Assembly: GCA_963698935.1 (NCBI GenBank)
Contig: CAVOSU010000015.1
Coordinates: forward strand, 1 to 64,000
From: Gaiella sp963698935
GTDB taxonomy: Bacteria; Actinomycetota; Thermoleophilia; Gaiellales; Gaiellaceae
DNA: 64,000 nt
Direction: 5' to 3'
Shown: positions 5,401 through 13,648 of the stretch, in pieces
How positions within the stretch are numbered: the first letter of the stretch is position 1
How the letters are laid out: the number at the start of each line of letters is the position of its first letter
Made by a program: the position numbers and the translations under genes
Notes under the pieces: model-generated
What the model was told of the DNA's origin: nothing
Seen by the model: the letters and a program-made list of their open reading frames with translations, nothing else
Databases searched by the model: none

Positions 5401-7146
5401 CTGGATCGCCTTGGATGGCTGGCTGGGTCGGAGCTCCGCGTCGGTCTCGGCTGCATGCGCCTCTCGACGGACGAGGGGCGTGACGAGGATCGCGCGCTCG
5501 CGACGATCGCGGCCGCCGCACGGGAAGGCGTCACGGTCTTCGATACGGCGCACGCGTACGGGTGGGGCGAGGCCGAGCTCGGGCACAACGAGCGGCTCCT
5601 CGCTCGCGGGCTTCGCGCGTGCGGGGCGGAGGTCGGCGCGCGGGTGGTGACCAAGGGCGGCATGGCCCGTACGGAGCGAGCGTGGGTGCCGGACGGCCGG
5701 GCGAGGACGATCCGTACCGACTGCGAGGCGAGCCTCGAGGCGCTCGACGGGCTGCCGATCGACCTGTACCTCGTTCATGCGCCCGACCCGCGCACGGCCT
5801 GGCGGACGACCCTGCGTGCGCTCTCCCGGCTCGTCGACGACGGGCTCGTCCGCCATGTCGGCATCGCGAACGTGAGCCGCCCTCAACTCGACGAAGCGCT
5901 CATCCATGTACCGCTCACCGCCGTCCAGGTCGGTCTCAGCGCGTTCGACGACTCCGCCCTTCGAGGCGGCGTCGTGGAGCGATGTCTCGAGACGGGGGTG
6001 GCCGTGATCGCGCACTCCCCGCTCGGCGGCCCGCGACGGAAGCGCGCGCTCGCACGGCAGCGGGCGCTGGCCGACGTTGCGAGCGCGCTCGGGGCGACCC
6101 CTGCCGAGGTCGCGCTCGCGTGGCTCCTCGATCTCGCGCCGGCCGTCGTCGCGATTCCGGGCGCGAGGACTCCGGAGGCGGCGCGCTCCGCGGTCCGCTC
6201 GGCGGGGCTCGTCCTGCGCGACGTGGACCGCACCGCGCTCGCCGCCCTCGGCGGAGCCTCTCCACGTCGGCCGCGCGCTCGTGGCGCAGCCCGAGCCGAG
6301 GTGGTGCTCGTGATGGGCATCCCCGGCGCCGGCAAGACGCGCGTCGCGTCGGAGTACGTCGAGCGAGGCTATGCTCGCCTCAATCGAGACGAGCGGGGAG
6401 GGTCGCTTCGCGACCTCGCCGACGCGCTCGACGAGAGCCTCACGGCGGGCATGCACGCGGTGGTGCTCGACAACACGTACCTCACCCGCGCGTCGCGCAG
6501 CCACGTGGTCGAGGTCGCCGCGCGCCGCGGCGCGTCGGTCGAGTGCGTCTGGCTCGACATCCCGCTCGCTCAGGCACAGGTCAATCTCGTCGAGCGGCTG
6601 CTCGCCCGCTTCGGCGCCCTGCCCGAACCGGAGGAGCTCCGCCGGCTCTCGAAGACCGAGCCGGGGGTGCTCGCGCCGACGTCGCAGATGCGCGCTTGGC
6701 GCGAGCTCGAGCCGCCGTCGGCGGACGAGGGATTCACGGTCGTGCGGCGCGTGCCGTTCGAGCGCGAACAGTCGGCGGGAGGCACTCCCGGCCTGTTCGT
6801 CGCGCGCGCCGCGCTCCGAGGGGAGGCCTGGGAGGTGGCGATCGCGCCGCTCGGAGCGTCGGCGGCGCCGGCGCTGCTCTTCGACTGGAGCCCGGACGGC
6901 CGGGCGCACGATCTCGCCGCCGACGGCGCCCGACTGGCCGCGGAGCTGAGCGGCCCGGTCGAGACCGCACTGTGTCCGCACGGCGGAGGCCCGCCGATCT
7001 GCTGGTGCCGACCTCCGCTGCCCGGGCTCCTGCTCGCCTTCGTGCGCGAGCGCGACATCGACCCGGCCGCCTCGATCCTGGTCGGAGCAAGCCCCGCCCA
7101 CCGGGCGCTCGCCGAGACGCTCGGGGCACGCTACGTGTCGGCCTGA
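5401..7146 (+). CDS. aldo-keto reductase / P-loop kinase / HAD-like three-domain fusion
   Basis: About 581 residues in three parts. Residues about 10-290 are an aldo-keto reductase with the catalytic set Asp48, Tyr53, Lys84 and His125 in the usual motifs (FDTAHAYGWGEAELG, VVTKGG, YLVHAPD). From about 300 comes a P-loop kinase domain (VMGIPGAGKTRVASEY), resembling polynucleotide-kinase-like ATPases. The last 60 residues carry CPHGGGPPICWCRPPLPGLL, the zinc loop typical of GmhB/histidinol-phosphatase HAD enzymes, ending VGASPAHRALAETLGA. The acidic residue normally found after VG is Ala here and the N-terminal HAD nucleophile motif was not seen, so phosphatase activity is doubtful. The start is uncertain: no ATG or GTG precedes the fold, and CTG 5401 is favoured by the TACCCT element. 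Confidence 0.78.
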   Translation: MDRLGWLAGSELRVGLGCMRLSTDEGRDEDRALATIAAAAREGVTVFDTAHAYGWGEAELGHNERLLARGLRACGAEVGARVVTKGGMARTERAWVPDGRARTIRTDCEASLEALDGLPIDLYLVHAPDPRTAWRTTLRALSRLVDDGLVRHVGIANVSRPQLDEALIHVPLTAVQVGLSAFDDSALRGGVVERCLETGVAVIAHSPLGGPRRKRALARQRALADVASALGATPAEVALAWLLDLAPAVVAIPGARTPEAARSAVRSAGLVLRDVDRTALAALGGASPRRPRARGAARAEVVLVMGIPGAGKTRVASEYVERGYARLNRDERGGSLRDLADALDESLTAGMHAVVLDNTYLTRASRSHVVEVAARRGASVECVWLDIPLAQAQVNLVERLLARFGALPEPEELRRLSKTEPGVLAPTSQMRAWRELEPPSADEGFTVVRRVPFEREQSAGGTPGLFVARAALRGEAWEVAIAPLGASAAPALLFDWSPDGRAHDLAADGARLAAELSGPVETALCPHGGGPPICWCRPPLPGLLLAFVRERDIDPAASILVGASPAHRALAETLGARYVSA

Positions 7147-7250
7147 GCGACGATCACCCGAATCAGCGATGCCGTCGTCGCGCGCCCCGGCCGACACCGA
7201 CCGAAGTGGCCCGGGCCTTGCCATGGGCAAATCGACGGAGGGGGGATCAC

Positions 7251-7616
7251 ATGGCCTTGGTGAGGAACGAGCTGACGTGGGGTGAGGAGCACGCCGCGCC
7301 GGAGGCGCCGGACGTGCGCGCGTGGAGGGTCGAGCTCGAGAGCGAGCCGCTCGGTCCGCTCGTCGAGACGGCGTTAGCGCGCTTCTGCCATGACGCGCGA
7401 CATCGGGCGCAGTCGGAGCCGAGCTGCACGCTGTCGAGCGGACGGTTCGGGATGGTCCTGACCGTCGATGCGGACGGGCCCGGCGATGCGGCAAAGCAGG
7501 GCGGCCAGGTGTTCATGAGTGCGCTCGAGGCCGCGCTCTGGCCCCGCTCGGAGCTCGCGAGCGACGCGCACTTCGACGTGTCGGTCGCCCCCTCGGACGT
7601 GGCGGACCTCGACTAG
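7251..7616 (+). CDS. hypothetical protein, 121 aa
   Basis: I do not recognise this protein. The ATG at 7251 follows GGAGGGGGG about seven bases upstream. The product is soluble, starts MALVRNELTWGEEH, and has a Cys/His-bearing middle (RFCHDARHRAQSEPSC) and a hydrophobic beta-like stretch (GRFGMVLTVDADG), ending in an acidic tail. No membrane segment or signal peptide is visible. It lies about 100 bases after the fusion gene on the same strand and is convergent with the esterase, so it may share a transcript with the fusion gene. Confidence 0.55.
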   Translation: MALVRNELTWGEEHAAPEAPDVRAWRVELESEPLGPLVETALARFCHDARHRAQSEPSCTLSSGRFGMVLTVDADGPGDAAKQGGQVFMSALEAALWPRSELASDAHFDVSVAPSDVADLD

Positions 7617-7663
7617 CCGAAGCCGCCGCTGCTCGGCCCGACCAGCAGCAGGCGGTTCCGTCC

Positions 7664-8836
7664 CTATCGACCGCTCGGAGCTTGCCGCGACCGCACCCAG
7701 GCCGCGAATGCCTCGATCCCGTCGACGAGGATCTCGAAGCGGATCGAGTGGAAGAGGTCGAAGTTGTGCGGCCCGCCCGGGAGCTCGGCGTACACAACGG
7801 GGCTCGTGGAGACGTCGCGGAGCCGCTCGGCGAGCGCGCGTGCCTGCTCGACCGGGACGAGCATGTCCTGGTCGCCGTGCGCGATGAGGATCGGCGGAGC
7901 TTCGGGCTGGATGTAGTCGAACGGCGACGACGGGAGCACCTGACGCGCCCGGTCGACCGGGCCGTAGTAGCCGAACAGGCAGACGGCGCCCGCGACCGTG
8001 GTGTCGGCGTGCTCGAAGCGTGGCTGGAAGGCGCTGTCGTTCGGCGTGAGCGCCGCGGTCGCGGCGAGGTGGGCGCCCGCGGAGCTTCCGGCGACCAACA
8101 CCACCGAGGAGTCGGCGCCGTACTCGGCTGCATGACGGCGCGCCCAGGCGATCGCCTTCTTCGCGTCGACGAGGTAGTCGGGGAAGACGGCCCTCGGCCT
8201 GAGCCGGTAGCTGGCGCTGACGCAGACCCAGCCGTGCCTGGCGAGCTCGACGAGGAGCGCCCGCGAGTAGAGGCTCTTGCGGCCCATGAAGAAGCCGCCG
8301 CCGTGCAGGTGGATCAGGACCGGCCCGCCCGAGGGACGTGCGGGGTGGCAGTACACGTCGAGCCTGTTGCGACGGCCGGCGTCGCCGTACGACAGGTTCC
8401 GGGTGCGCTCGACGCCACGGTGGAGGAACGGCAGCGGGGCGACGAGGATTCGCACCCACGGGAGGCGACGGCGGAGCTGTGAGGCGAGCGCCGGATCGAT
8501 CGCCTCGCGCCACCCCGGGCCGAGTCCGTCGGCGAGGGCTTCCTCCACCGCCGGACGAGCCGCGAGGCTTCGTCGGACGAGAATGGGCGTCCCGAGGAAC
8601 GTGACACCGGCGATGCCGAGAGCGACCCATCCGACCGGCGTGGCGAGGTCATCCTGTGCGAGCGCGAGCAGCGTGGCGGCGAGGATCCAGTAGAACGCGA
8701 CGAACGGAGACTCGGCGACGACGGAGCCAAGGGTCCAGCTCGCAGTGCGAAGCGGTGCCGGCCGTGGGAGCGGCCAGAGAGCGAGGAGCATGCCGACCGC
8801 GACCACCGCGACCGTGATGACGTAGCCGATCGGCAT
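7664..8836 (-). CDS. membrane-anchored alpha/beta-hydrolase esterase (HSL-like)
   Basis: Predicted carboxylesterase of 390 residues. The first ~100 residues hold about three membrane segments, and the hydrolase domain follows. It has the oxyanion motif HGGGFFMG, the nucleophile elbow GSSAG, and late Asp (GDQDMLVP) and His (GGPHNFDLF) residues that complete the triad, as in the hormone-sensitive-lipase family. Similar membrane-tethered esterases occur in mycobacteria (Lip proteins), so an ester in or near the cell envelope is the likely substrate. TAGCCT lies nine bases before the ATG. It directly follows the 3' end of the acyltransferase cluster in reverse orientation order, so it could act on esters that cluster makes; this is inference. 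Confidence 0.85.
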   Translation of the reverse strand: MPIGYVITVAVVAVGMLLALWPLPRPAPLRTASWTLGSVVAESPFVAFYWILAATLLALAQDDLATPVGWVALGIAGVTFLGTPILVRRSLAARPAVEEALADGLGPGWREAIDPALASQLRRRLPWVRILVAPLPFLHRGVERTRNLSYGDAGRRNRLDVYCHPARPSGGPVLIHLHGGGFFMGRKSLYSRALLVELARHGWVCVSASYRLRPRAVFPDYLVDAKKAIAWARRHAAEYGADSSVVLVAGSSAGAHLAATAALTPNDSAFQPRFEHADTTVAGAVCLFGYYGPVDRARQVLPSSPFDYIQPEAPPILIAHGDQDMLVPVEQARALAERLRDVSTSPVVYAELPGGPHNFDLFHSIRFEILVDGIEAFAAWVRSRQAPSGR

Positions 8837-8845
8837 CGACGACCG

Positions 8846-8851
8846 AGGCTA
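8846..8851 (-). promoter_or_regulatory. TAGCCT -10 element of the esterase gene
   Basis: TAGCCT on the minus strand ends nine bases before the ATG at 8836, with no ribosome site. Confidence 0.4.
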
Positions 8852-8886
8852 TCGTCGGGTCTCGGGTGAAAGTCGGCGCGCCGCGG

Positions 8887-10470
8887 TCAGACCAGGCCGC
8901 CGCCGTAGCGCCACGGCCCCGGCTCGAAGCGGATCCCGCGCTTGCGGCAGAACTCGCGCACCGAGTCGAGCAGCACGCCGCCCTCGCCAGCGACTCGCCG
9001 AGCGAGCAGGTCGAGCACCGCGCACCCGGACGGGGCGTCGTCCGAGGCGTCGAGGGTGAGGACGACCGTCTCTCCGTCGCCAGCCGGGACGGCCGCGCCT
9101 TTGCCGATGCTCTCGACGAACAGCACACGGCCTGGGCTCTCGGCGCCCGTCAGCTCGAACCCGTGCATGCCTTCTCCGAGCTGAGTGGTCTCGATGCCGG
9201 AGAGGCGAAGGAGCTCCTCGAGCTCGTCCACGATCATCCTCGCGCGCTCGACCTGACGCACCCGCGACGGAGCACGGCTGGCATGGCCGATCGCCCGTGC
9301 CGGGACACCGCCCACGAGCGTCCCCTCGTGGACGTCGTTCACGACGTACGAGTTCGAGACGACGATCGACTCGCGCCCGATGCGGCAGCCGGCGTAGACG
9401 ACTGCGCCGACGCCAATCTGGGCCCGGTCCTCGAGCACGACCCCGGCGAAGCGGTTCTCGAAGCCTTCGAGCACGGAGTGGCCGATGTTGTGGGTCAGGA
9501 TGACCGAGCGCATCGTGAGGAACGCCTCGCGCCCGATCACGACGGGCCGGCAGACGTTCACGAACGCCTCTCCCCCCATGAAGCCGAGCTCGCCGATGAC
9601 GAACGTCGCCCACGGGTCGCGGTGGCCCCCGCCACCGACCTGCACGTTGGCTGCGATCCAGGTGCCTGCGCCGATGAAGGCCCGGCGGCACGTAATCCGC
9701 TGTGACTCGCCGAACCACGCGATCTCGCCGGCGGCGAACACCTCCTCGCAACGGACGATGCTGTGGGCCCCGATCTCGACGCCGTCCTCGAGCACGATCC
9801 GCGGCGCCACGATCGCGGTTCCCGCACCGAGCACCACGCCCTCGCCGACCGACGCCCCGTGGCTTCTGTATGCCTCGCAACGCTCCTCGGAGGAGAGCGC
9901 GCCGAACGCGGCCGGATCGGCCCTGAGGCCGGCGAGAAACTCCTCGTCGAGCACGCCCACGTCCTCGGCGACCGAGAAGATCGCGGGCAGGGTCACGTTC
10001 TCCATGGAGAGGCCGTCGAGCACGACGTCGGCCTCGGCCGGGCCGGTCGCGGCGCGCGTGGCGGCGGCCGCGAACGCGTCGACATCCTCCGCCGTGACGA
10101 AGCCCGCCTTGTCGATCAGGCTGACGTCGACGCCCAGCTCCGCGGCACGCTGGGCCGCCTTCCGCGTCACGTTGCGTGGCCCCGCGTCCGACTCCCGCGC
10201 GGGCACACCGCGCTCACGGCGGGCCGTCGCCGTCTCGAGGTCCGCGGCGGACTGCGCGATGAGCCCGATCGACGAGCCGAGCTCGACCTCGGTGTCGGCG
10301 GCGGCGAGCTGGACGAGGGTGCCGTCCCCTGCAGCCTCGATCTCGATCGACGCCTTCGACGTCTCCACGACGCAGAGCGCCTGGCCCTTGCGCACCTCGG
10401 CGCGGTCGTCGACGAGCCACTCGGCGAGCAGCGCCGACTCGCTGTTCGCGTCCTCGCGGGTGAGAACCAC
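8887..10470 (-). CDS. lipoyl domain + E3-binding domain + left-handed beta-helix acyltransferase
   Basis: About 527 residues. The first ~75 form a lipoyl domain with the modified lysine in VETSKASIE (about residue 39). An E3/E1-binding helix pair follows (NVTRKAAQRAAELGVDV ... VTAEDVDAF, about 95-135), as in E2 subunits of 2-oxoacid dehydrogenases. The expected chloramphenicol-acetyltransferase-like E2 core with its HXXXDG motif is absent. Instead there is a hexapeptide-repeat acyltransferase region (about 185-400; VGEGVVLGAG, IGVGAVVYAG, GTLVGGVPARAIG) and a C-terminal ~120-residue domain. The natural reading is that acyl-lipoyl is handed to a non-CoA acceptor. The start is uncertain: GTG 10470 is given, while CTG 10479 has GGAGG at nine bases. 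It lies 14 bases after E1 beta. Confidence 0.85.
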   Translation of the reverse strand: MVLTREDANSESALLAEWLVDDRAEVRKGQALCVVETSKASIEIEAAGDGTLVQLAAADTEVELGSSIGLIAQSAADLETATARRERGVPARESDAGPRNVTRKAAQRAAELGVDVSLIDKAGFVTAEDVDAFAAAATRAATGPAEADVVLDGLSMENVTLPAIFSVAEDVGVLDEEFLAGLRADPAAFGALSSEERCEAYRSHGASVGEGVVLGAGTAIVAPRIVLEDGVEIGAHSIVRCEEVFAAGEIAWFGESQRITCRRAFIGAGTWIAANVQVGGGGHRDPWATFVIGELGFMGGEAFVNVCRPVVIGREAFLTMRSVILTHNIGHSVLEGFENRFAGVVLEDRAQIGVGAVVYAGCRIGRESIVVSNSYVVNDVHEGTLVGGVPARAIGHASRAPSRVRQVERARMIVDELEELLRLSGIETTQLGEGMHGFELTGAESPGRVLFVESIGKGAAVPAGDGETVVLTLDASDDAPSGCAVLDLLARRVAGEGGVLLDSVREFCRKRGIRFEPGPWRYGGGLV

Positions 10471-10484
10471 CTCGAGCAGCGGCG

Positions 10485-11504
10485 TCAGCCTCCCACGCGC
10501 TCGAGAGCAGTGACGGCGGCGACGACGTCCCCGACGCCGGGGAGCGCCTCGTCCTCGAGGCTGCGGGCCGAGGGCACGATGCCGTCCCGCGTGGCGACGC
10601 GCGTGACCGGCCCGTTCAGGTCGCCCCATGCCTCGGCCTGGACGCGCGCCGCGATCTCGGCGCCGACTCCGCCGGTGAGCGTTCCCTCCTCGAGGGTGAC
10701 GAGCGAGCCCGTCCGGCCCAGCGACTCGAGCACCGGCTCGAGGTCGAGCGGGAGGATGCGGCCGAGCGCGACCACCTCGGTGAAGACCTCGTGCTCGAGG
10801 ATCAGCTCGGTCGCGGCGTCGAGCGCGACCGGGAGCATTCCGCCGTACGTGACGATCGTCGCGTCCGCCCGGCCGAAGCCGTTGCCCGAGAAGGTCAGCG
10901 CCGGATAGCGGCCCTCGCTCTCCAGGCATGCGAGCTCGCCGACGCGTCCTCCCTCGGGCCGCCGGTTGAGGCGGCCGTACATGACCTTGTTCTCCACGAA
11001 GAAGACCGGCTCGTCGTCCGCGACGGCCTCCGAGAGGAGGGCGCCGAGGTCGTGGCACTCGCTTGGAGTGACGACGGTGATCCCGGGGACGCCGACGAGG
11101 AGCTTTTCGAGCGACTGGCTGTGCGTCGGCCCGTAGCCCCGCCGCGCGCCCATCGGGGTGCGGACGACGAGCGGGACTGTGACCCTGTCGTCGAACATCG
11201 CCCGGAACTTCGCGATGCCGTTCACGACCTGATCGAGGCCGAGCGTGACGAAGTCGCCGAACATGATCTCGAGGATCGGGCGGTACCCGCGCAGCGCCAG
11301 ACCCGCGGTGATGCCGAAGATCGACGCCTCGCTGACCGGCGTGGGGAGCACCCGGTCGGGCCACCTGGTCGAGAGCCCCTGGCTGATCTTGAACGCGCCG
11401 CCGTAGGGGTCGAGCAGGTCCTCGCCGAGGAGATAGACGCGCTCGTCGCGCTCGAAGATCTCGTGCAGCGCCGCGTTCAGCGCCTGCCCGCAGCGCACGC
11501 TCAT
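10485..11504 (-). CDS. 2-oxoacid dehydrogenase E1 component, beta subunit
   Basis: 339-residue partner of the thiamine-diphosphate E1 heterotetramer. The N-terminus (CGQALNAALHEIFERDERVYLLGEDL) and the central segments PTPVSEASIFGITAGLALRG and TPMGARRGYGPTHSQSLE match the transketolase-like pyrimidine-binding domain. The C-terminal part (LVTLEEGTLTGGVGAEIA) matches the transketolase C-terminal domain. It resembles pyruvate, branched-chain or acetoin dehydrogenase beta subunits; the actual 2-oxoacid cannot be told. ATG 11504 overlaps the E1 alpha stop by four bases (ATGA), so the two are translated together in equal amounts. The downstream gene supplies the lipoyl carrier. Confidence 0.92.
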   Translation of the reverse strand: MSVRCGQALNAALHEIFERDERVYLLGEDLLDPYGGAFKISQGLSTRWPDRVLPTPVSEASIFGITAGLALRGYRPILEIMFGDFVTLGLDQVVNGIAKFRAMFDDRVTVPLVVRTPMGARRGYGPTHSQSLEKLLVGVPGITVVTPSECHDLGALLSEAVADDEPVFFVENKVMYGRLNRRPEGGRVGELACLESEGRYPALTFSGNGFGRADATIVTYGGMLPVALDAATELILEHEVFTEVVALGRILPLDLEPVLESLGRTGSLVTLEEGTLTGGVGAEIAARVQAEAWGDLNGPVTRVATRDGIVPSARSLEDEALPGVGDVVAAVTALERVGG

Positions 11505-12448
11505 CGGGCGGCCGCCTCCGTCGCCGCGACGGGGGCGGCGAGCGCGTCCTGCACCGCCTCTGCGACCCGATGCTCTACGTCCTCCGCGATCTCCTCGCGC
11601 TCCGCGTCGCCGACGAGGCCGGCTGACACGGTCAGCGGGTCGCGCAGCCGCCGCGCGGCGATCTCCTCGGGGTCGCGGAAGTCGTCGCCCTTCGAGTGTG
11701 GACTGAAGCGGTACGTGTCGAGCACGAGAAAGTACGGCGTGCCCGTCGAGCGGACGTGGTCGACCGCCTCGCTCGCCGCCGCGCGCACCTCGAGGACGTC
11801 GGTCGTGTCGTGCCGTGACGTCGCGACCCCGAACGCGCGGGCGCGCGCCTCGACGTCGCCGGCCAGCTGCAGGCTGGACGGCGTCGACTGCGCATAGCCG
11901 TTGTGCTCGACGACGAGGAGGAGCGGGAGCCCCCAGAGCGAGGCGATGTTGAGGCTTTCGTAGACGACGCCCTGGCCGAGGGTGCCGTCCCCGACGAAGA
12001 CCGTTGCGACCGCGCCGCGGCCCTTCTCGCGCTCTGCGAGGGCGATTCCCGCCGCGAGCGGCACCGTGCTGCCTAGCACGCCGTTCGAATAGAAGTTGCC
12101 CGCGAAGAGGTGCTGGCTGCCACCCTTGCCGCCGCAGACCCCGCCGACGCGGCCCATCACCTCGCGGAGCAGGCCGTCGACGTCGTCGGTGAAGGCCAGG
12201 TAGTGGCCGTGGCAGCGGTGGTTCGAGACGACGACGTCCCGCTCGGGCTCGAGGCACGAGATCACGCCGACCGCGTCAGCCTCCTGGCCGATGCACGTGT
12301 GGGTCGTGCCGTGCAGCTCTCCTGCTGCGAAGAGCTCGAGCAGCGTCTCCTCGAACCGCCGGATCAGCGCCATCCGTTCATACAGGGCGCGCTCGTCTGT
12401 GCCGGCGCGCGCCGGCGCCGTCTCCGCCTGCTCCTGCCTGCCCATCAC
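11501..12448 (-). CDS. 2-oxoacid dehydrogenase E1 component, alpha subunit
   Basis: Thiamine-diphosphate-binding subunit, 315 residues, that decarboxylates a 2-oxoacid and passes the acyl group to a lipoyl domain. The cofactor motif runs from GDGTLGQG to ESLN (about 168-182), and the substrate-side segments HRCHGHYLAF and GGKGGSQHLF are typical. It starts at a GTG (12448; ATG follows at 12445), six bases after TAGCCT, whose TAG is the stop codon of the phosphatase-like gene upstream. The E1 genes may therefore have their own leaderless promoter inside the cluster. No E3 (dihydrolipoamide dehydrogenase) gene is nearby, so lipoamide reoxidation would use the housekeeping enzyme. Confidence 0.92.
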   Translation of the reverse strand: MMGRQEQAETAPARAGTDERALYERMALIRRFEETLLELFAAGELHGTTHTCIGQEADAVGVISCLEPERDVVVSNHRCHGHYLAFTDDVDGLLREVMGRVGGVCGGKGGSQHLFAGNFYSNGVLGSTVPLAAGIALAEREKGRGAVATVFVGDGTLGQGVVYESLNIASLWGLPLLLVVEHNGYAQSTPSSLQLAGDVEARARAFGVATSRHDTTDVLEVRAAASEAVDHVRSTGTPYFLVLDTYRFSPHSKGDDFRDPEEIAARRLRDPLTVSAGLVGDAEREEIAEDVEHRVAEAVQDALAAPVAATEAAAR

Positions 12449-12454
12449 CGCCGG

Positions 12455-12460
12455 AGGCTA
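12455..12460 (-). promoter_or_regulatory. TAGCCT -10 element before E1 alpha, built on an upstream stop codon
   Basis: TAGCCT ends six bases before the GTG at 12448. Its first three bases are the stop codon of the gene at 12458-13648. Confidence 0.4.
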
Positions 12461-13648
12461 CAGATAGCCGAGATCGGTCAGACGCGACGTGACCGCGGCC
12501 TCTTCCTCCGCCGTCAGCTCGGGCTGCTCGAGCCCTTCGAGCTCCTCGTAGAGCCGTTCGCGGACCTCTCCCGGGACCTCGTCGGGGACGCTGTCGCGCT
12601 CACGCGGGTCGCGGTCGAGCCTGTACGCCTCCTCCTCGCCGGACTCCACATGGACCGTCAATTTCCACGGCGGACGGCGCAGCGCGACCTGCGAGACGCG
12701 GCCGCCATCGGTCGCCACGATCCAGGCGTCCCGGTCCTCGGTCGCCTCACCGCGGAGAGCGGGCACGAGCGAGACGCCGTCCACGCCGTCGAGAGGCGCG
12801 CCCGCCAGGTCGAGGAGCGTCGGCGCGAGGTCGACGAGGTTGACCTGCGAGCTCACCACTCCGGGTTGGATGCGTCCGGGGGCCGAGACGATCAGCGGCA
12901 CCTCGACGATCTCGTCGTACACCGTCGCTCCGTGCATGTGGTAGGTGCCCTTCACCGCGTGCTTGTCGGCGAACCGCTCGCCCCACGACTCACCGTGGTC
13001 GGACGTGAACGCGAGCGCCGTCTCCTCGCGCAGCCCGAGCGAGTCGAGTGCCTCGAGGAAGCCGGCGAGGAAGGTCTCGGAGGAGCGCTCGACGGAGCGC
13101 GCGTACCCCTCGCGGAGCTCCGCAAGCGCCGCGGCGTCGCCCGACTGGATGCCCGCGATGATCGCGTCCTTCGCGGCGAGCCACTCCCCTCGCTCGGCGT
13201 GGAGGATGTCGTACGGCATGTGCGTCGCCCAGCTGTGGAACCAGAGCACGAAAGGCTCCGACCGGTGTGCCCGCAGCCACTCGACCACGCCGTCGAGCGT
13301 CTCGCTCGTCCCCGCGACGTTCGCGTCCGCAAAGCCCTTGAAGAGGTAGCTCTCGTCGAAGACGAAGCTCCCCGTCGTGTACCCGTTGGCGGCGGCGACG
13401 GTGAACAACGTCGGCAGCGCCGGGTCGAGCGTCGCGTCCCAGTGGAGGTAGCCGTGGTGGTGGGGGTAGAGCCCGGTGACCATCGACGTCGTCGAGGGGC
13501 ACGTCCACGGTGCGGCGGCGATCGCCTGGTCGAAGCGGACGCCGTCACCCGCGAGCTCGTCGATCGTGGGCGTGCGCACCCGGCGCGCGCCGTAGCAGCC
13601 GACGTGGTCGGTGCGGAGCGCGTCCGAGACGTAGACGACGAGGTTCAC
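12458..13648 (-). CDS. sulfatase-like alkaline-phosphatase-superfamily hydrolase
   Basis: 396 residues with the sulfatase fold: metal-binding YVSDALRTDHVGCYG at the N-terminus, the nucleophile region APWTCPSTTSMVTGLYP (about 46-62), and SDHGESWGE with a following His-rich part supplying the second half of the site. True sulfatases need C/S-X-P-X-R for formylglycine. Here the aligned residues are T-C-P-S-T, so Thr is at the nucleophile place and the Arg is missing. This suggests a phosphate-ester or phosphotransfer enzyme, as in LtaS/MdoB-like members, rather than an aryl sulfatase. There is no signal peptide. It overlaps the preceding gene by four bases and ends ten bases before E1 alpha. Confidence 0.85.
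   Translation of the reverse strand: MNLVVYVSDALRTDHVGCYGARRVRTPTIDELAGDGVRFDQAIAAAPWTCPSTTSMVTGLYPHHHGYLHWDATLDPALPTLFTVAAANGYTTGSFVFDESYLFKGFADANVAGTSETLDGVVEWLRAHRSEPFVLWFHSWATHMPYDILHAERGEWLAAKDAIIAGIQSGDAAALAELREGYARSVERSSETFLAGFLEALDSLGLREETALAFTSDHGESWGERFADKHAVKGTYHMHGATVYDEIVEVPLIVSAPGRIQPGVVSSQVNLVDLAPTLLDLAGAPLDGVDGVSLVPALRGEATEDRDAWIVATDGGRVSQVALRRPPWKLTVHVESGEEEAYRLDRDPRERDSVPDEVPGEVRERLYEELEGLEQPELTAEEEAAVTSRLTDLGYL

Noticed and set aside
5257..7494. 745-residue minus-strand open frame across the fusion gene
   Set aside because: Arg/Pro/Ala-rich shadow of the real plus-strand frame; no domain pattern or start signal.
12458..13648. Arylsulfatase call for the sulfatase-fold gene
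   Set aside because: The formylglycine motif is not intact, so the name would claim too much.
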